From Mixophyes australis (Eukaryota; Chordata; Amphibia; Anura; Limnodynastidae): a stretch of DNA of 64,000 nucleotides. The stretch lies in contig JAVHZZ010000005.1 in NCBI GenBank assembly GCA_036250195.1, positions 68,941,505-69,005,504 of the forward strand. Direction: 5' to 3'. Shown here piece after piece: positions 47,709-60,437 of this stretch (its first letter is position 1; every line of letters begins with the position of its first letter). The notes below the pieces were generated by a model. It searched no databases and was not told the origin of the DNA. It saw nothing but the letters and a program-made list of their open reading frames with translations. The position numbers and the translations under genes were made by a program.

Positions 47709-48948
47709 AATGGGGAAGGTACTCACTCTCAGGTATAACTAACTTGTACCTTTGATAATGGTCACTAATTGTAGGTAAAACATTCAATTAATTTCACATA
47801 TATATTTGAGATGCTAATATGAAAATAGTCCCATTAACATTTATGATTAACAATATGTTCTATTACACAAGATTATAATAAAAAACATGTCATGATAAGA
47901 AAATACGGTACGCGTTACCGTCAACTTTGAGGAGAAAGGGTAGACATGGACCATTTATTGTTATATAGATGGATATAAATCGAAAGGATTCCCATGTTCT
48001 ACAGAAATGTGAGCAATATAGTGCATCCTTTTTTAGAACTTCTCAATGTAAGGAAAGAGTTGTGAGACATTTATACATCTCTAAAAAAAAGTCATGACTT
48101 CATTATTAATTATAATTTTAAAATAATGAACTTGCTACAGTTAAATGAGAAAGAATCAGACATTTAATGCAAACAGTCAAGTTTCAGCCAAATGTAAAAA
48201 ATGTAAATAAACATTTTTTATGTAATTCTTTATGAAAGTAATCTTACCAATGAAGCCAGAATACCCTGAAAGTACAAAACTATTTCAATTAAAAATTTTG
48301 CCATGTTTTGAAAAACATTTTAAATAAACATTAAAAAAATCAAAACCAATATATTTTTTAAATAGTTTATTTCTTTTCTTTTTTTTTTTTTCACAATGCT
48401 TCCCATGCTGTCTTCTATCACTGGCGTTGGTATATGCCCACAAAAGGACAACCTGGTATGCACCAAGGAATGAATGCCAAATGTTAGTCTTTATCTCTCC
48501 GCTTTTAACTGAAGGGCCTATCAATTAATACTAAACAGCTGCATCCTGTCTTGTAATTACCAGAGTTGGCATTAAGTATTTTAAAGTCCAATAGTCTTTC
48601 TTTTAAAATTATTTACACTAGTTTGACTTAGTCTATCAATTTATGTGCGATATAAACTCGTCATCTTTGCAATTTTAAATTTACAGTGGAATGAAAGCTT
48701 TGTCCATTTAATATCTTTGCAAAAATCTGCAAATAAGATTATTTAAAATAAAAGTTTGACAATAACTGATAGGAATAAAATCACAATATATTTGACAGAG
48801 TGATGGTATTTATGTATTACTTATTCTCTTCTTTATATTTAACAAATTTTTATAATAAAATCCTATAGTAATTTGACATGCTTAAAATATTTTTTTACAA
48901 AAACACTTAAAACAATATTGTCTATATCATTTGGCACTAAGGGGCTAA

Positions 48949-49172
48949 GGGGGGAATTCCATTCCCCCCGAAGTAACGCTGCGCTAAAACTATTACCGTT
49001 ATTACGGTAGTTTTAACCCGGCTTTCTGCTTGCAGCTTGGGGAGCTGCGAGCAAAAAGCCGGCGTTAGAACTACCGTAATAACAGTAATTGCGCGCACTA
49101 TTACCGTAATAACAGTAATAATGCGTAGGCCGCGTTACTTTTAACAGTAACGCGGCCAATTGAATACCCCCC
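48949..49172. mobile_element. MITE with 3-bp TAA duplication
   Basis: Left GGGGGGAATTCCATTC, right (reverse complement) GGGGGGTATTCAATTGG; TAA at 48946-48948 and 49173-49175. Interior repeats ATTACCGTAATAACAG and inverted copies CTGTTATTACGGTA-like words. Harbinger-type by target duplication. Confidence 0.8.
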
Positions 49173-49686
49173 TAAGGGTACCCTTGGTACTAATAGTAAC
49201 TTTACTTAAGTGATATGTTTATTTGCTAAGTTGATAGAAATTTGGCCCTGTAGAGAATTAAAATGGGGACAACTTTCCATAAAACATACACATACACACA
49301 CTCATACACACACAAACAGACACATGCACAGACATACTTCAAGAAAAATTCTGGGAACACATCCTAAAGAATTGGTTGGTGCATTGCTGTTTACATGGAG
49401 TTACAATTTAAATGTACAACAAATTACACTAAATAAAACAAAAATGTTAGACTGTATAAAACAGATTCAATATTCTAGTCAAAGTCAGATTGTACTTAAA
49501 AAATGTTCTAAACTCAGCTAAATTAAGGTAAATAGGCATTGTGTTGTATGTATGCTATATATTACAATACTTACTAGCATGTATAAGGGCTCTACAGAAA
49601 GTTCCATCCATGTCTTGTTTTGTCATTCTCATTCCATTGTTACTTACTTATCATATCATTACATAGTATTGCTTCCAAGCCACCTT

Positions 49687-50335
49687 GGGCCTGATTCATC
49701 AAGGCACATTCTGAGAGCAGTATTAAACGCACATATTTTATTATATATATTATCTCAAGATACGTGTTCTGCTGAAACCGTGGGCAGGTCTGCTGTGCTC
49801 TACTACCCTAAGATGCAGCAGGATACATCCAATACCTATGTGAATTATAAATTGGAAGACAAACGCACAGGGAAAAAAATATTGAATTAATGTCATAAAA
49901 AAGTGTCCCCCCCTCCCATGAAATACATTTATTAGGATGTTGTTAATGTCTACAGAGGATAAGATACATTTTAACAGTTGCTTGTTATTTCAAACATATG
50001 TTCTAGCATGCATAGAAGACTGTCATCACTACTGATCAGGACTTAGGCTAGCGCTGAAGCTGGAGCAGGAGAAACGGCAGAAAAACAAGTAACTTTGAGA
50101 TGGCCAGAGATGAATTCGGACTGGCTGCGTGGGCTTGAGTTTGGCACGTCCTTACTGTACAGTGTCTAACTCCCCTTCCCCGAAATCGTAGGCTGTTGTA
50201 AATGCCCTTTGTACTTAAAGACGCAGCAGACATGGCGCATTAACAGACGTATATCCCGGATCCGGGCATGCGCAGAGTGATTTTGTGTACGATATGCTCA
50301 AAATCGTCAGATACGTGCCCTGATGAATCAGGCCC
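49687..50335. mobile_element. MITE with GGGCCTGATTCATCA ends
   Basis: Left GGGCCTGATTCATCAAGGCA; right, reverse complemented, GGGCCTGATTCATCAGGGCA then GTATCTGA. CTT flanks both ends (49684-49686, 50336-50338). A related single end (GGGCCTGATTCATTAAGG) is at about 51924. Confidence 0.75.
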
Positions 50336-50804
50336 CTTGTCTTTGGTCTATGTTCCCATACCCTATACATACTAATATAAATAATGTACAGTGCCCATAT
50401 TATAATTAATGGTATGAACATAAATGAAATAGTTCAATTAAAATAAATGTTAAAATAATTATAAGCAATTATTACTAATACAGATCAAGTGTTCTTATGT
50501 TTCCATTGTTATTTTCTTACTTAAACAAACCATTTTAAACATTCCAATTTGTTTTGGGAAGTTTTTATTTTCCACTCCAAAATGTCAAGTATGTGTCTTT
50601 GCTATAATTCCTAGAGTAGAGTTCATGAGGACAAATTTATTATTGTTTCTCTGTGTATGAAATAAAGAGTACAAAGCACATATTAATAATTAAATTGTCG
50701 CTCTGATCTTTCTTTATATCCTTAACTGTATTACTCTAGACCATAAACAATTTATACAGAACTCACTATCATATTTTAATATCACTACTGTGATTATTCT
50801 ATAG

Positions 50805-51012
50805 GTTTCTCTTGTTCATCTTTTGAAAACCATCAGATTGTTACGGCTTTTACGCCTTCTTCAGAAGTTGGATCGCTATTCCCAGCATAGCACTATAGTC
50901 CTTACTTTACTTATGTCTATGTTTGCTCTTTTGGCTCATTGGATGGCTTGCATTTGGTACGTTATTGGCAGGATGGAAATGGAAGAAAACAACCCACTCA
51001 CTTGGGATATAG
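50805..51012 (+). CDS. kcnh8: kcnh8 internal exon: S4 voltage sensor and S5
   Basis: Codes for 69 residues plus one base. The S4 voltage sensor comes first ([20 protein letters not shown]), with positively charged residues repeated every third position, followed by KLDRYSQHS and the S5 helix (core [20 protein letters not shown]). It ends in the S5-pore loop at [14 protein letters not shown]. The acceptor is TTCTATAG (AG 50803-50804); the donor is ATAG|GTAAGA at 51013. The [19 protein letters not shown] signature separates ELK channels from EAG, where this segment reads RLLRLGRVARKLDHY. The exon with the selectivity filter was not found in the remaining 13 kb, so it lies beyond the window. Confidence 0.97.
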
Positions 51013-53449
51013 GTAAGACATTATTCATGTATTACATTATCACGTTAAAACATAGGTTTTGTAAACATGCAAAAATATTGTCCATAATTTATGATTTATA
51101 TGTTAATAAATATAATTATAGGGGCCCTGTCAAAATGACATGCATGAGCAATCATTTGAGCCCTGCAAATCTATTAAGATGTGCTGTGTATGTATTTCTG
51201 ATTAATCATGTATTGAAATCATAGAAGAAAATGTTGTCTCCTGTTTCTTGTAGTGTGCTTTTATTAGCACCAACGTGGGTAGTTATGTTTTCTATAATGA
51301 CTTTGTTTACATGTCTCCTAGTAGAATGTATATAGAAGTTACCTGTTCTGATGCTCCTGCCAATTTCAGGGGGCCTGCATTAGTGAGTCTTATGTCTACA
51401 GTTGGTCTCTCCTGAGCGTTATCTTCCTAATTTCATATTTTTTTAACACATTAGTTAAAAATATATTTGTGCTATTCATTTCAAACAAAATCCCTTTGCC
51501 AGTGAGGCTTTCCTCACTCCTGTGCTGAGCCTATTTCGGAACTTTTTGGGCTGGTCACATTCCAACATTAATATAATGAATTTGTTTATGCAGTACCCAT
51601 ACAAATTTTATCTTCATTTTTCAGACGATTTTGAATTTTCTGAAAATGCCATTAGTCTGCTTACAGTCACAGCAATGAAAATCTACTAAAAAAATGCCCA
51701 AAAAGTGAACTAAAAGTAAATGTGTTTTTTTCTCTCTGAACACCAGGCAGAAATACGTCATAGTTCTTGTTTTAGCATCAATCTGCCTTTTCAAAACAGT
51801 AAAGAGCAGGATTTTACAGATATGTTTTCAAAATAAAATCTACACTTGAATATAATCATGCATTATATTTGCTAGCTTGAACTGTCCCCAGTGAAATGCA
51901 AAAAATGTGTAGAAATAATGGGCCTGATTCATTAAGGAAAGTTAAGCAAAGATAAGTAAGGCAAAACCATGTTGCATTGGAGGGAGAGATAAACTTAAAA
52001 TGTGATGGCAGATTTATATTTGAGGTAGGGTATGTCCTGGATCAACTTTAAATATTAGTGTACAAATAAGATATCAAGTATTTGTGTGCTACATGAAAAA
52101 ATAGATAGTATTTTCCTTATGTGCAAAATAATTGATCCTCCCATAGTCTTGGATTAATTAATGATTTCTGTTGTGTAGGGGGTTATTGCCTGGTGATCAC
52201 ACCAATCATTACATAATAACTTCTAATGGGGCACAATGTTTGAAAGGGTGGAGTCCCTTCTTTCAAACAGGGGTGACTTGAGTGTGTAGCTGACAGAATG
52301 GGAGAGATAGGGCACAAGTGCCCTCCCCCATCCCTTGCACTACAGATTGTTGTTCTAGTGCAATGGCCAAGAGCCACTCCCTCAGGGACATCATTGCATA
52401 CACGCAATGATGATCATTATTCTGCTATCTCCTCCAGCAGATCAGATTAAATGTAACTGCCGGTAGGTGACTTGTAAGCAAGTTTTTTTTTCCCCACTAA
52501 GGACAAGTGGGACTTTTTCTTGGCACTTTGGAGGTGTATGTTCAAGAGGAGTCCCACTCACCCTACACTGATGGGTTTAATGCTGCTGGATTGGTTATAT
52601 GGCTGAGGAGGCCAGGCCCAAAAGATGGCAGGAATGTCAGGACATGTAAAAGCAGGCACTCTGTTCAAAAGTGCATTTAGAAAATGGTTATAGAAAGGCT
52701 AAGACTTATATTAGCAAAATAGACTTTTAGAGCTTATTTTGCAATTGTAACTGCTAAAACCAAAATGTTTCTTACCTATTCTATGTAGATATCAATTAGT
52801 TTTTAGATGTATGATCTGTCTAGGGAGATAGTCCGTAGGATTGTACAATGAACCATAAATAGATTTTAATACAATGTAGCCTCACTAGATTACAGTAACA
52901 TTAATTAAGTTAAATTCTGAAAGTACCAGTCCCACTATTCCTGTTATACTTGTACTATACATTCTTTAGGTTTTCTATTCAAATACTAATTAATTAATGG
53001 AATGTGCAGCTGGAAATAACACATGTACTGTATATTATTCACATTCTCATTCACAAGTAATAGAGCTTAGATTTGAGCATTATCAGTTCAGAATATTATA
53101 CCCCTTTTATACCGCACACAGAAATGATACTGCCAACAATGTACTCATCTCCAATCTAACATGTAAACTCCAGGGGTAGGCTGGCAAAGGGGCAATGAGG
53201 ATGGAAAACAGCAAAGTATGTTTAGTTTAAAGGCTGTATATCCAATTCCCTTCCTTTTTGTTGATCAGACTTCTCAATGAAGGTGGCAAAACCTCTGCTC
53301 CTGACCCCTGCATGTGCAAATGATGTTGTGGTTGTACTTATATCAAAGTGCACAGGTTGTATATGTAGAAAGCAGTGTTATCCTCCCTAAATTGCAGGGA
53401 CAAACAGCCAGTAATATATAGTATGACCTTCAAGGATGCCCAGATTCAC

Positions 53450-53910
53450 AATCAGTCGTAAACAATGTTGTGGGGGATTGGGGCACTCAATTGATGACAT
53501 ATTACTGTCTGTTTTGGATTTGGGGCACAAGGAACCGCTGAAATGTTAATGTGTAGCACATAGGGCAGTGTTGATATAATTATTGTGGGCACTGGGCACT
53601 GTCAATATGTTCATATGTTGACAGTAGGACACAGGGCATTGCCAAGTTAGTCATATTTGTGCAGTGAGATGAGGCACAGGTAGCTGGTTATATAATCTTA
53701 TATTTGCAGCAAGGCACAGGACACTGCTGATATAATCCAGCATGATTGGATAGTGATGCAAAGGGTGCTGCCTATATAATCATGTGTGAGCAGTGTTGAA
53801 CACGTTATGTGTTGGCAATAAAGCAAAAAGCACAGCTGATATAAAATTTTAAGGGAAGTTAGGCACAGGTCACTAGCAATATAATTATGTGTGGGCAGTG
53901 AGGAAAAGGA
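53450..53910 (+). repeat. Degenerate minisatellite, about 45-55-bp unit
   Basis: Words GGCACAGG, GCACTG, GATATAATCATGTGTG and GGGCAGTGAGG recur irregularly nine or ten times. Too diverged to fix a unit by eye. Confidence 0.7.
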
Positions 53911-53983
53911 TAATGGTCATTTTTCCTTTTGGAGAAATGTTACTAGACCTCCCCTGGTGGCCTCCTGCTTTTATATGTACACG

Positions 53984-54010
53984 TTCGTACGTACGTACGT
54001 ACGTACGTAT
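53984..54010. repeat. (ACGT)n microsatellite
   Basis: Six uninterrupted GTAC/ACGT units, followed by ATATGTACAC, with TATATGTACACG just before; each unit is its own reverse complement and contains a CpG. Confidence 0.95.
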
Positions 54011-54839
54011 ATGTACACCTATTTGGTGACTTCTAACAAGTGCACAGTAGGGATGCATTACCCCATATATCTGTAACTGTCATAGATAGGGTTATTTACA
54101 TAATTTTAAGTAGAAAGGTCATAAAAGAGTCTAAGATGTAAATAATAATAATCAATATTATTATAATCAGTGGTCAAAGTTGGCAAGTATACAGTGGTGC
54201 CATACCCCCAGTTCTCCTACTGTTTGATTGTAAAATTATCAAATACCATTCTCTTACTGCCAGGATCTGCCTGCAACCCTCTGCATTGCATGCTGCATGC
54301 ATTGGCAGCTCCTGCATCCTAGACCTTGGACTTTTATGTATCATCTGTAGTGCCTCTGTTCACCAGAGGTGCTGCTATGGTGCCTTTCCTTTTATCATTG
54401 GGGGTTAACTTGTTGCACCAATTATCTCTTCACCTGGGTGTCTCTACTTATACCTGTCACTCCCAGTATACCTTGCTGGTCATTGTTGTTGTTGCTGTGG
54501 TATGCTGCTGTGCTGTTCCCTGCTATGCTTCTGGTTCACTTGTTCCCTGGAATTTCTTTATATTACCTGTTCTCCTGCATCAGCCGTGTTCCTGGTATTT
54601 GCTTTCTGCATCTCCCTGCAATTCTTATTTTATGTCTACACCATCCGGTTTGTACCATACTGCAATAAACATTGTGTGTTTCACCATATTCTGGGCTCCT
54701 TAGCTGGGATTTCTGCATTGAAGTGTGACACTTACATTCTCCATACCTCCACTTCTAAATTTCCACTGTGAACACTGATTATAATAAAATACAGTCATGA
54801 TCTGTGTCTCTGTGCCTGAGGCCCTCTGTGCCACTGCCC

Positions 54840-55330
54840 GCTCCCCCAGGAGAGAATAATGAGGCCATACAGCCTATTCTTCCCCCCCTCGGTTTTTAAC
54901 ACCCCTTGTGCGTTTAGTCTATCTTTTACTTACCTGCCAAACTGTGATCTCCTCTTCTGTTCGCTCCGGCGACCGGCCGTGACTCTTCTTTCAGTGCGGG
55001 CGCGGTCTGTCTGCTTAGTGTGGTATCGTGAGATGTTAACATCTCACGTGACCACTTTAAACAGTGCACCATGCCCACACTGACGGCAGCTGACAGCTTC
55101 TGATTAGCTGTTAGCTGCCGTCTTCTGCATGCTGATAGTTGGAACTGTGTGACCTGTGTATGGAGTCATAGGTGGACTCCATACACAGGGGCGGACCCCA
55201 TAAGGTAGGCATGGGGGGGAAATCAGCCAAAAAAATATATATATATTTCTTTCTCACTTAACCAGCGCTGCCTGTTGGCCCCCCAGCCCAGCCTGTTGGC
55301 TGATCAGGCCCTGCTGGTAACATACGTTAT
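54840..55330. repeat. G/C-rich MITE-like segment with three hairpins
   Basis: Contains a perfect 22-bp palindrome CGTGAGATGTT/AACATCTCACG (55027-55048), a 17-bp stem with one mismatch (GACGGCAGCTGACAGCT, 55082-55121), and a perfect 15-bp stem CCTGTGTATGGAGTC/GACTCCATACACAGG (55153-55189). Flanks contain AGGCCCT words. Terminal repeats and target duplication not identified. Confidence 0.55.
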
Positions 55331-56589
55331 ATGCTTTAAAGCACCCGTGATCTTATATAAAAATAAAGTCCAGATGCTACATGTATTTGCTAAAGAAATA
55401 CATCAACTTTTAACCCTTTCACAACCAGATGTCTGTAAAACATAGCTGGACCGATTCTCCAGATTTTCCTTACATCAGTTTAGCACTAATTTCTGTGATT
55501 GCATTTCTATTTACAAGCAACATGTAAATATATTTTTATGGGGCAAGTTCAATTAAGGGGAAAACAATTACATTTTCTCATGAATTTAAGTTCAGTTTGT
55601 AAAACTAATAAGATCAATTGGTTGTTACATTTTAATACAATTACCTGTCCAAAGTAGGTTGATAATATATATGGTTACAACTAGAGATGTTTGAAGACCC
55701 CCGTGTTTTGGTTTTAAAACCATCTTCATGTTTTGGTTTTGGTTTTGATTTTGGATTTAATTAAAAATTGTGAAAAATAGGTAAAATCATGCGAGTTTGA
55801 GCTATTTTTGTTCCTACATTACTATTTATAGCTCTAACATTTACAGTCATATACAGTCTATTTTCTAATGATCTATTCACAACTATCCAAATTTTCACCA
55901 ATTGTAGGCCAAAGGCCGCAGCAAACTGGTTGGCTAAAATTAGTGACAGAGTGGCAGCATAAATACAGAGCAGTCTAATAAAATATACAATCCCTTTAAA
56001 ACTAATGCACACAAGTGTGCATAAAGTATCTATATGGAGTCACTGAATGCCGAAAATGACATTCCTGATTTTTCCAACAGAATGACACTGGTATGTTTCT
56101 TAGTGAAAGCAGTGATACAAACAGTCAATTGCCTGTGAATGACCTGACATTGTGTGCTAGCACTACTATGCTGAAAACATGAGAAGGAGGAGGATGATAA
56201 ACAAGCAAGTTTTATGTATAAAACATTCTACAATCCCTATGAAACAAAGTAACAGACACGGGCTAATAGCATGGTCATTTTAAACAAGTAGATAGATGAA
56301 GGTCAGCTGCACCCAGAAGAAAAATGGTGAAAGACCACGCACACTATATTTTGAATATTAGACAGCATTCATCATGGATTGGAAAGTGAAGAGGCAGTAA
56401 GACTAAGAGGTCATTAGGCGGACAGCGGCATCAGTAGACATTTAACAGGTGATGATAGACCAAGGTCATAATGTTAAATGGTGCAAAATAAAATTGCCCT
56501 TGGGACCACCCACTCACCCATATGTTGAAATGGACATGAGCACTGTTTAACAAACAAAGCACTTCAGTGACAGGGAATGCGCCTCACAG

Positions 56590-56627
56590 CATTTCTTTCA
56601 CTGGAAACACCTTATATTTTAAGAGCA

Positions 56628-56658
<31 letters not shown>

Positions 56659-58080
56659 AGATACAAAAAGACAGGGGGCGCCAAACATAGTGTATTAAAA
56701 GTGATATATGACACTCTCCACAAATATGTAGTGCTCGTACCAAATAATCAGTAAATCTGGGCCAGAAATAGCAGTCACTCTGATGGTACCGAATAAGATA
56801 GAAATCCTCTCAGCAAGCCCTTTGTTCAGATGGTATATCCAGTCTGTGAACTCAAGAAAATGGCTACAATAGTGTAATAACGTAGGATCAAATCAGAGCA
56901 ATCATTTATTTGGCAGCAAATTGGCTCTGCAACACAGTAAAACAAATGCCCGTACATAAAAAAAGATAAAAACACGCTTATCTGTCCTCTAGCACATGCG
57001 CAGATGAAAGGAGTACCAGCCGGCACCGTCCCATACACATCCCACAATGGTCACAGGATACATACTGTGTTGCAGAGCCAATTTGCTGCCAAATAAATGA
57101 TTGCTCTGATTTGATCCTACGTTATTACACTATTGTAGCCATTTTCTTGAGTTCACAGACTGGATATACCATCTGAACAAAGGGCTTGCTGAGAGGATTT
57201 CTATCTTATTCGGTACCATCAGAGTGACTGCTATTTCTGGCCCAGATTTACTGATTATTTGGTACGAGCACTACATATTTGTGGAGAGTGTCATATATCA
57301 CTTTTAATACACTATGTTTGGCGCCCCCTGTCTTTTTGTATCTTATCTATTAGGCTTGACACTTGCAGACAGGTGTTGAATGATTGGGGAGCTGCCTATT
57401 GAAAATTTAAGTATACCTTTGTTTAATATTTGCACTTGGTGTTAAATAAGCGCTTTTTAGCTTAAAGACTTTTTTGGTGTCATATATATATATATATATT
57501 ATTTTTTTTAGGGTGCTACTCACATTCATAAAACAACATTCTGGTTTTTTGGGCCGCTTATAAAAGATTACACTGTCTGAGACAGCCCCTCACAAATTTA
57601 ATTTCACTAGAAAAGAGCAAACACTTTAGATTTTAAAAGCAATAAATATATTTGCATTTTTGGAGAGTGATGCTCAGATGTAAACAACATGCTATTTTTT
57701 GGCTGCTTACTAAATATGTAATTGATATTTCTCCTCACAAAATTTCTTTCATTAGAAACACTTTGTATTTTAAAAGCAAGAAATATATTTGTTTTTTGGG
57801 ATGTGTTTATCACTGTGAAACAACAACAACCTGTTTTTTGGCCGGTTACTAAAGATGACACTGATATTGCCCCTCTCAAACTCTCTTTCACTAGAAACAC
57901 TTTGTATTTTAAAAGAAAGAAATAGATTTGTTTTTTGTGGTGTGTTTATCACTGGCAGCAACACTCTGTTTTTTTGCCATGTATTTTAAAAAAGATGTCA
58001 CTGATACTGCCGCTTACAAGATTGCTTTCACTAGAAACACTTTCTCAAATAAATAAATATATTTGTTTTTTGGGTCTGCT
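56590..58080 (-). repeat. 140-bp tandem repeats of hAT copy 4, interrupted
   Basis: AGAAAC-type anchors are at 57608, 57754, 57893 and 58033 (steps 146, 139, 140), and GGAAACACC is at 56603 on the other side of the insert. Removing about 865 bases would restore one 140-bp step. Confidence 0.8.
56656..57346. repeat. Perfect 284-bp inverted repeat with 123-bp spacer
   Basis: Left arm 56656-56939, right arm 57063-57346, compared base by base and identical in inverse orientation. Arms begin ATAAGATACAAAAAGACAGG on the outside and end CAACACAGTA at the spacer. The spacer is unrelated. An asymmetric 135-base tail follows to about 57480 (GCGCTTTTTAGCTTAAAGAC), and (AT)n runs (56632-56658, 57482-57499) bracket the whole insert. 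Class unknown; possibly a foldback element or the inverted end of a Penelope copy. Confidence 0.97.
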
Positions 58081-58150
58081 GCTCATATTCATACAGCAAT
58101 AGCACCCTGCATTTCTCCACTAAGATGCATGTGCTTGCCGCCAAGAAGAT

Positions 58151-58163
58151 ACTATACTATATA

Positions 58164-58195
<32 letters not shown>
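58151..58195. repeat. (TA)n microsatellite
   Basis: TA-rich run with minor interruptions. Confidence 0.9.
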
Positions 58196-58197
<2 letters not shown>

Positions 58198-58905
58198 TAG
58201 GATAGTCGACTATTGCTGTACTGGAGTGGGGGCTTCCTCAAACAATTTGAGATCACCTCTCCCCAAGCTCAGCAATGCCCAAGGTTCAGAACAATAAATG
58301 GATGTACTGCACAGATACTTGAAAATTTCTATCCTGTTTCATGACGACTCTGAATATATTCACAGTACCATTAAACCAATTTGAACTTGCAGTTTAAAAT
58401 TTAAAGTTTGCGTTCGCACTTGTCAATTGCATTCGAGGTTCGGTGTTCAGGTTGAAATTAGTGTTTTTTGAAAATGTTTAAAAGCCATTAAACTTATAGT
58501 GTAAGTAATTTAAAAGTAGTTTAATATTTATTTTTTCAAATTGAACTGCAAATACTACTATGTTAACAGTTCGTCATTCAGTTTTCACATCCATGGTCAG
58601 CCGTTTGCAATAAAAATTGGCAAAAAATTGGCAAAATTATTCAAACTTTAGCTTGAACAAGTCTGAACAAACCCACACAAGTGAAGATAGGAAGAACACC
58701 ACAAAGAGATTCCCCAACTTGAGCAGGAGGACACAATTCTTTTCCCTGCAAAATGAGATTGTTCACTGGTAATGTTGAAAATATTTGCTACTTACTAATT
58801 GCAAACATTGACATTTTTGAAAACATCACAACGTAAAACTGAATAAATACCGGAGGTGCTGCCTAAATGGTTTCTACTACCTTAAATAATTTATTTTGTT
58901 TAGCA

Positions 58906-58908
<3 letters not shown>

Positions 58909-58965
<57 letters not shown>

Positions 58966-58968
58966 TAT

Positions 58969-59010
<42 letters not shown>

Positions 59011-59015
59011 CAGTA
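58909..59015. repeat. Compound (AT)n microsatellite
   Basis: Two long AT runs separated by ACATATATATATTTTTTA. Gives spurious YIYIYI frames on both strands. Confidence 0.95.
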
Positions 59016-59089
59016 TATAATCTGTAGGGTTTATGAATGTGGTGTTTATTATAAAATAATAGTCTCATTTGTCACTGAGCTACGGAGAT

Positions 59090-59269
59090 ATGCTGGGCAG
59101 CATGGTGGCTTAGTGGCTGGGGTCATGTGTTAAATTCCTAACCATGGCCTTAGCTGTGTGTAGTTTGTATGTTCTCCCCGTGTTTACATGGGTTTCCTTC
59201 GGGTGCTCTGCTTTCCTCCCACACTCCAAAAGCATACTGGTAGGTTAATTGGCTGCTATTAAATTGACC

Positions 59270-59306
<37 letters not shown>

Positions 59307-59400
59307 GGGAATTTAGACTGTAAGCTCCAATGGGGCAGGGACTGATGTGAGTGAGTTAACTGTATAGCTCTGCAGAATTAGTGGTGCTATATGGAGATTT
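59090..59400 (-). repeat. SINE-like frog repeat, inverted copy
   Basis: Begins GGGCAGCATGGTGGCTTAG, with CTTCGGGTGCTCTGCTTTCC and CCAATGGGGCAGGGACTGAT, and ends in GTGGTGCTATATGG: the reverse of 40898-41246. Contains (GT)n at 59272-59304. Confidence 0.88.
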
Positions 59401-59770
59401 ACTGGTAGTAAATCTCTGGAGTACAGAATAGCACAGCAGTGACAGGGTTACTGGATCACTGGTAGTAAATTTCTGGAGTACAGTATAGCACAGTGATAAC
59501 AAGATAACTAGGACACTGGATGAAAGAGTGGTAGTAAATCTCTGGAATACAATATAGCACAGTGTTGACAGGGTTACTGGAATACTGGTAGTAAATCTCT
59601 GGAGTACAGAATAGCACAGCGATGACAGGGTTACTGAGACACTGGATGAAACAGTAGTATTAGTCTCTGCAGTGCACGATGGCTCAGTGATGACAATATT
59701 ACCTGACCTCTGAATGAAACACTGGTAGAAGCCTCTTGAGTGTAGGTGACAGCAAGGTAACCAGTGCACA
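59401..59770 (-). repeat. Minisatellite, 57- and 69-bp units
   Basis: GGTAGTAAAT occurs at 59404, 59461, 59530 and 59587 (steps 57, 69, 57). Longer units contain an extra ACTGGATGAAAC word. Later units up to 59770 are more diverged. A 177-codon minus-strand frame across it is composition-driven. Confidence 0.85.
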
Positions 59771-60264
59771 GAACGTAAACTGGAAGCAAGGTTATTGTAG
59801 GACTGAATAAACAGCATACTGATTTGAGAATGATCTCTGGAACAAGGAACAGGGAAATTAATGTGGTACATGGACATGGAATTGAGCATTGTCTCTGAAA
59901 CAAGGTATTAAACATAGTCTCTGGAATGAGGAACTGTACAGTATCTGGAACAAGAAATTTAGCCAGGATTCTAGAGCACATGATGAAGCAACATCCCTGT
60001 AATGTAGGTACAATTGCAAAGACAGTTTAAGACTCATTAGTCTAGCCAGGATTGTTTATAGAGACAGGTATTTAAACATCAGACACAGGTGGATGGCATT
60101 ACCAGCTGTGAAATTAACAGCAGTATAGTTAAATGCTACATGAATGGAAAGCAGATAATAGTGTTGCAGCAATCCTTCTGGTGGGAGAAAGTGATACAGC
60201 ACTATTATCTTGAATTTGTGTGTCTGAACTCCAAGTCCTGATGTTCACAGATGTCAAAACCTTA

Positions 60265-60437
60265 GGGTATATTTACTAAACTGCGGGTTTGAAAAAGTGG
60301 AGATGTTGCCTATAGCAACCAATCAGATTTTAGCTTTTATTCATTTAGTGCATTCTACAAAATGACAGCTAGAATCTGACTTGTTGCTATAGGCAACATC
60401 TCCACTTTTTCAATCCGCAGTTTAGTAAATATACCCC
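60265..60437. mobile_element. Palindromic Harbinger-type MITE, copy 3
   Basis: GGGTATATTTACTAAACTGC at the left and CAGTTTAGTAAATATACCC at the right, with the same CCTATAGCAACCAATCAGAT core as copies 1 and 2. Target duplication not clear (TTA on the left, CTG on the right). Confidence 0.88.

Larger units (their letters stand above)
55682..58105 (-). mobile_element. hAT relative, copy 4, one end only, with nested insertion
   Basis: Starts TAGAGATG and continues CCCCCGTGTTTTGGTTTT, as at 28569, so this is the CCAAAA end. Then come G/A-rich sequence and five diverged units of about 140 bp sharing TTTCACTAGAAACACTTTGT and GCAATAAATATATTTG (56603, 57608, 57754, 57893, 58033). The opposite TAGAGATG end and an 8-bp duplication (GTTACAAC before 55682) were not found; right boundary is set at the last repeat. 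The array is interrupted between 56640 and about 57500 by the hairpin-containing insert. Confidence 0.65.

Noticed and set aside
54186..54780. Possible solo LTR with AATAAA at 54664
   Set aside because: No matching partner, no TG/CA ends or target duplication found; kept only as a remark.
58867..59133. YIYIYI-rich frames on both strands
   Set aside because: (AT)n microsatellite.
59356..59889. 177-codon minus-strand frame
   Set aside because: Lies in a 57/69-bp minisatellite; both unit lengths are multiples of three.
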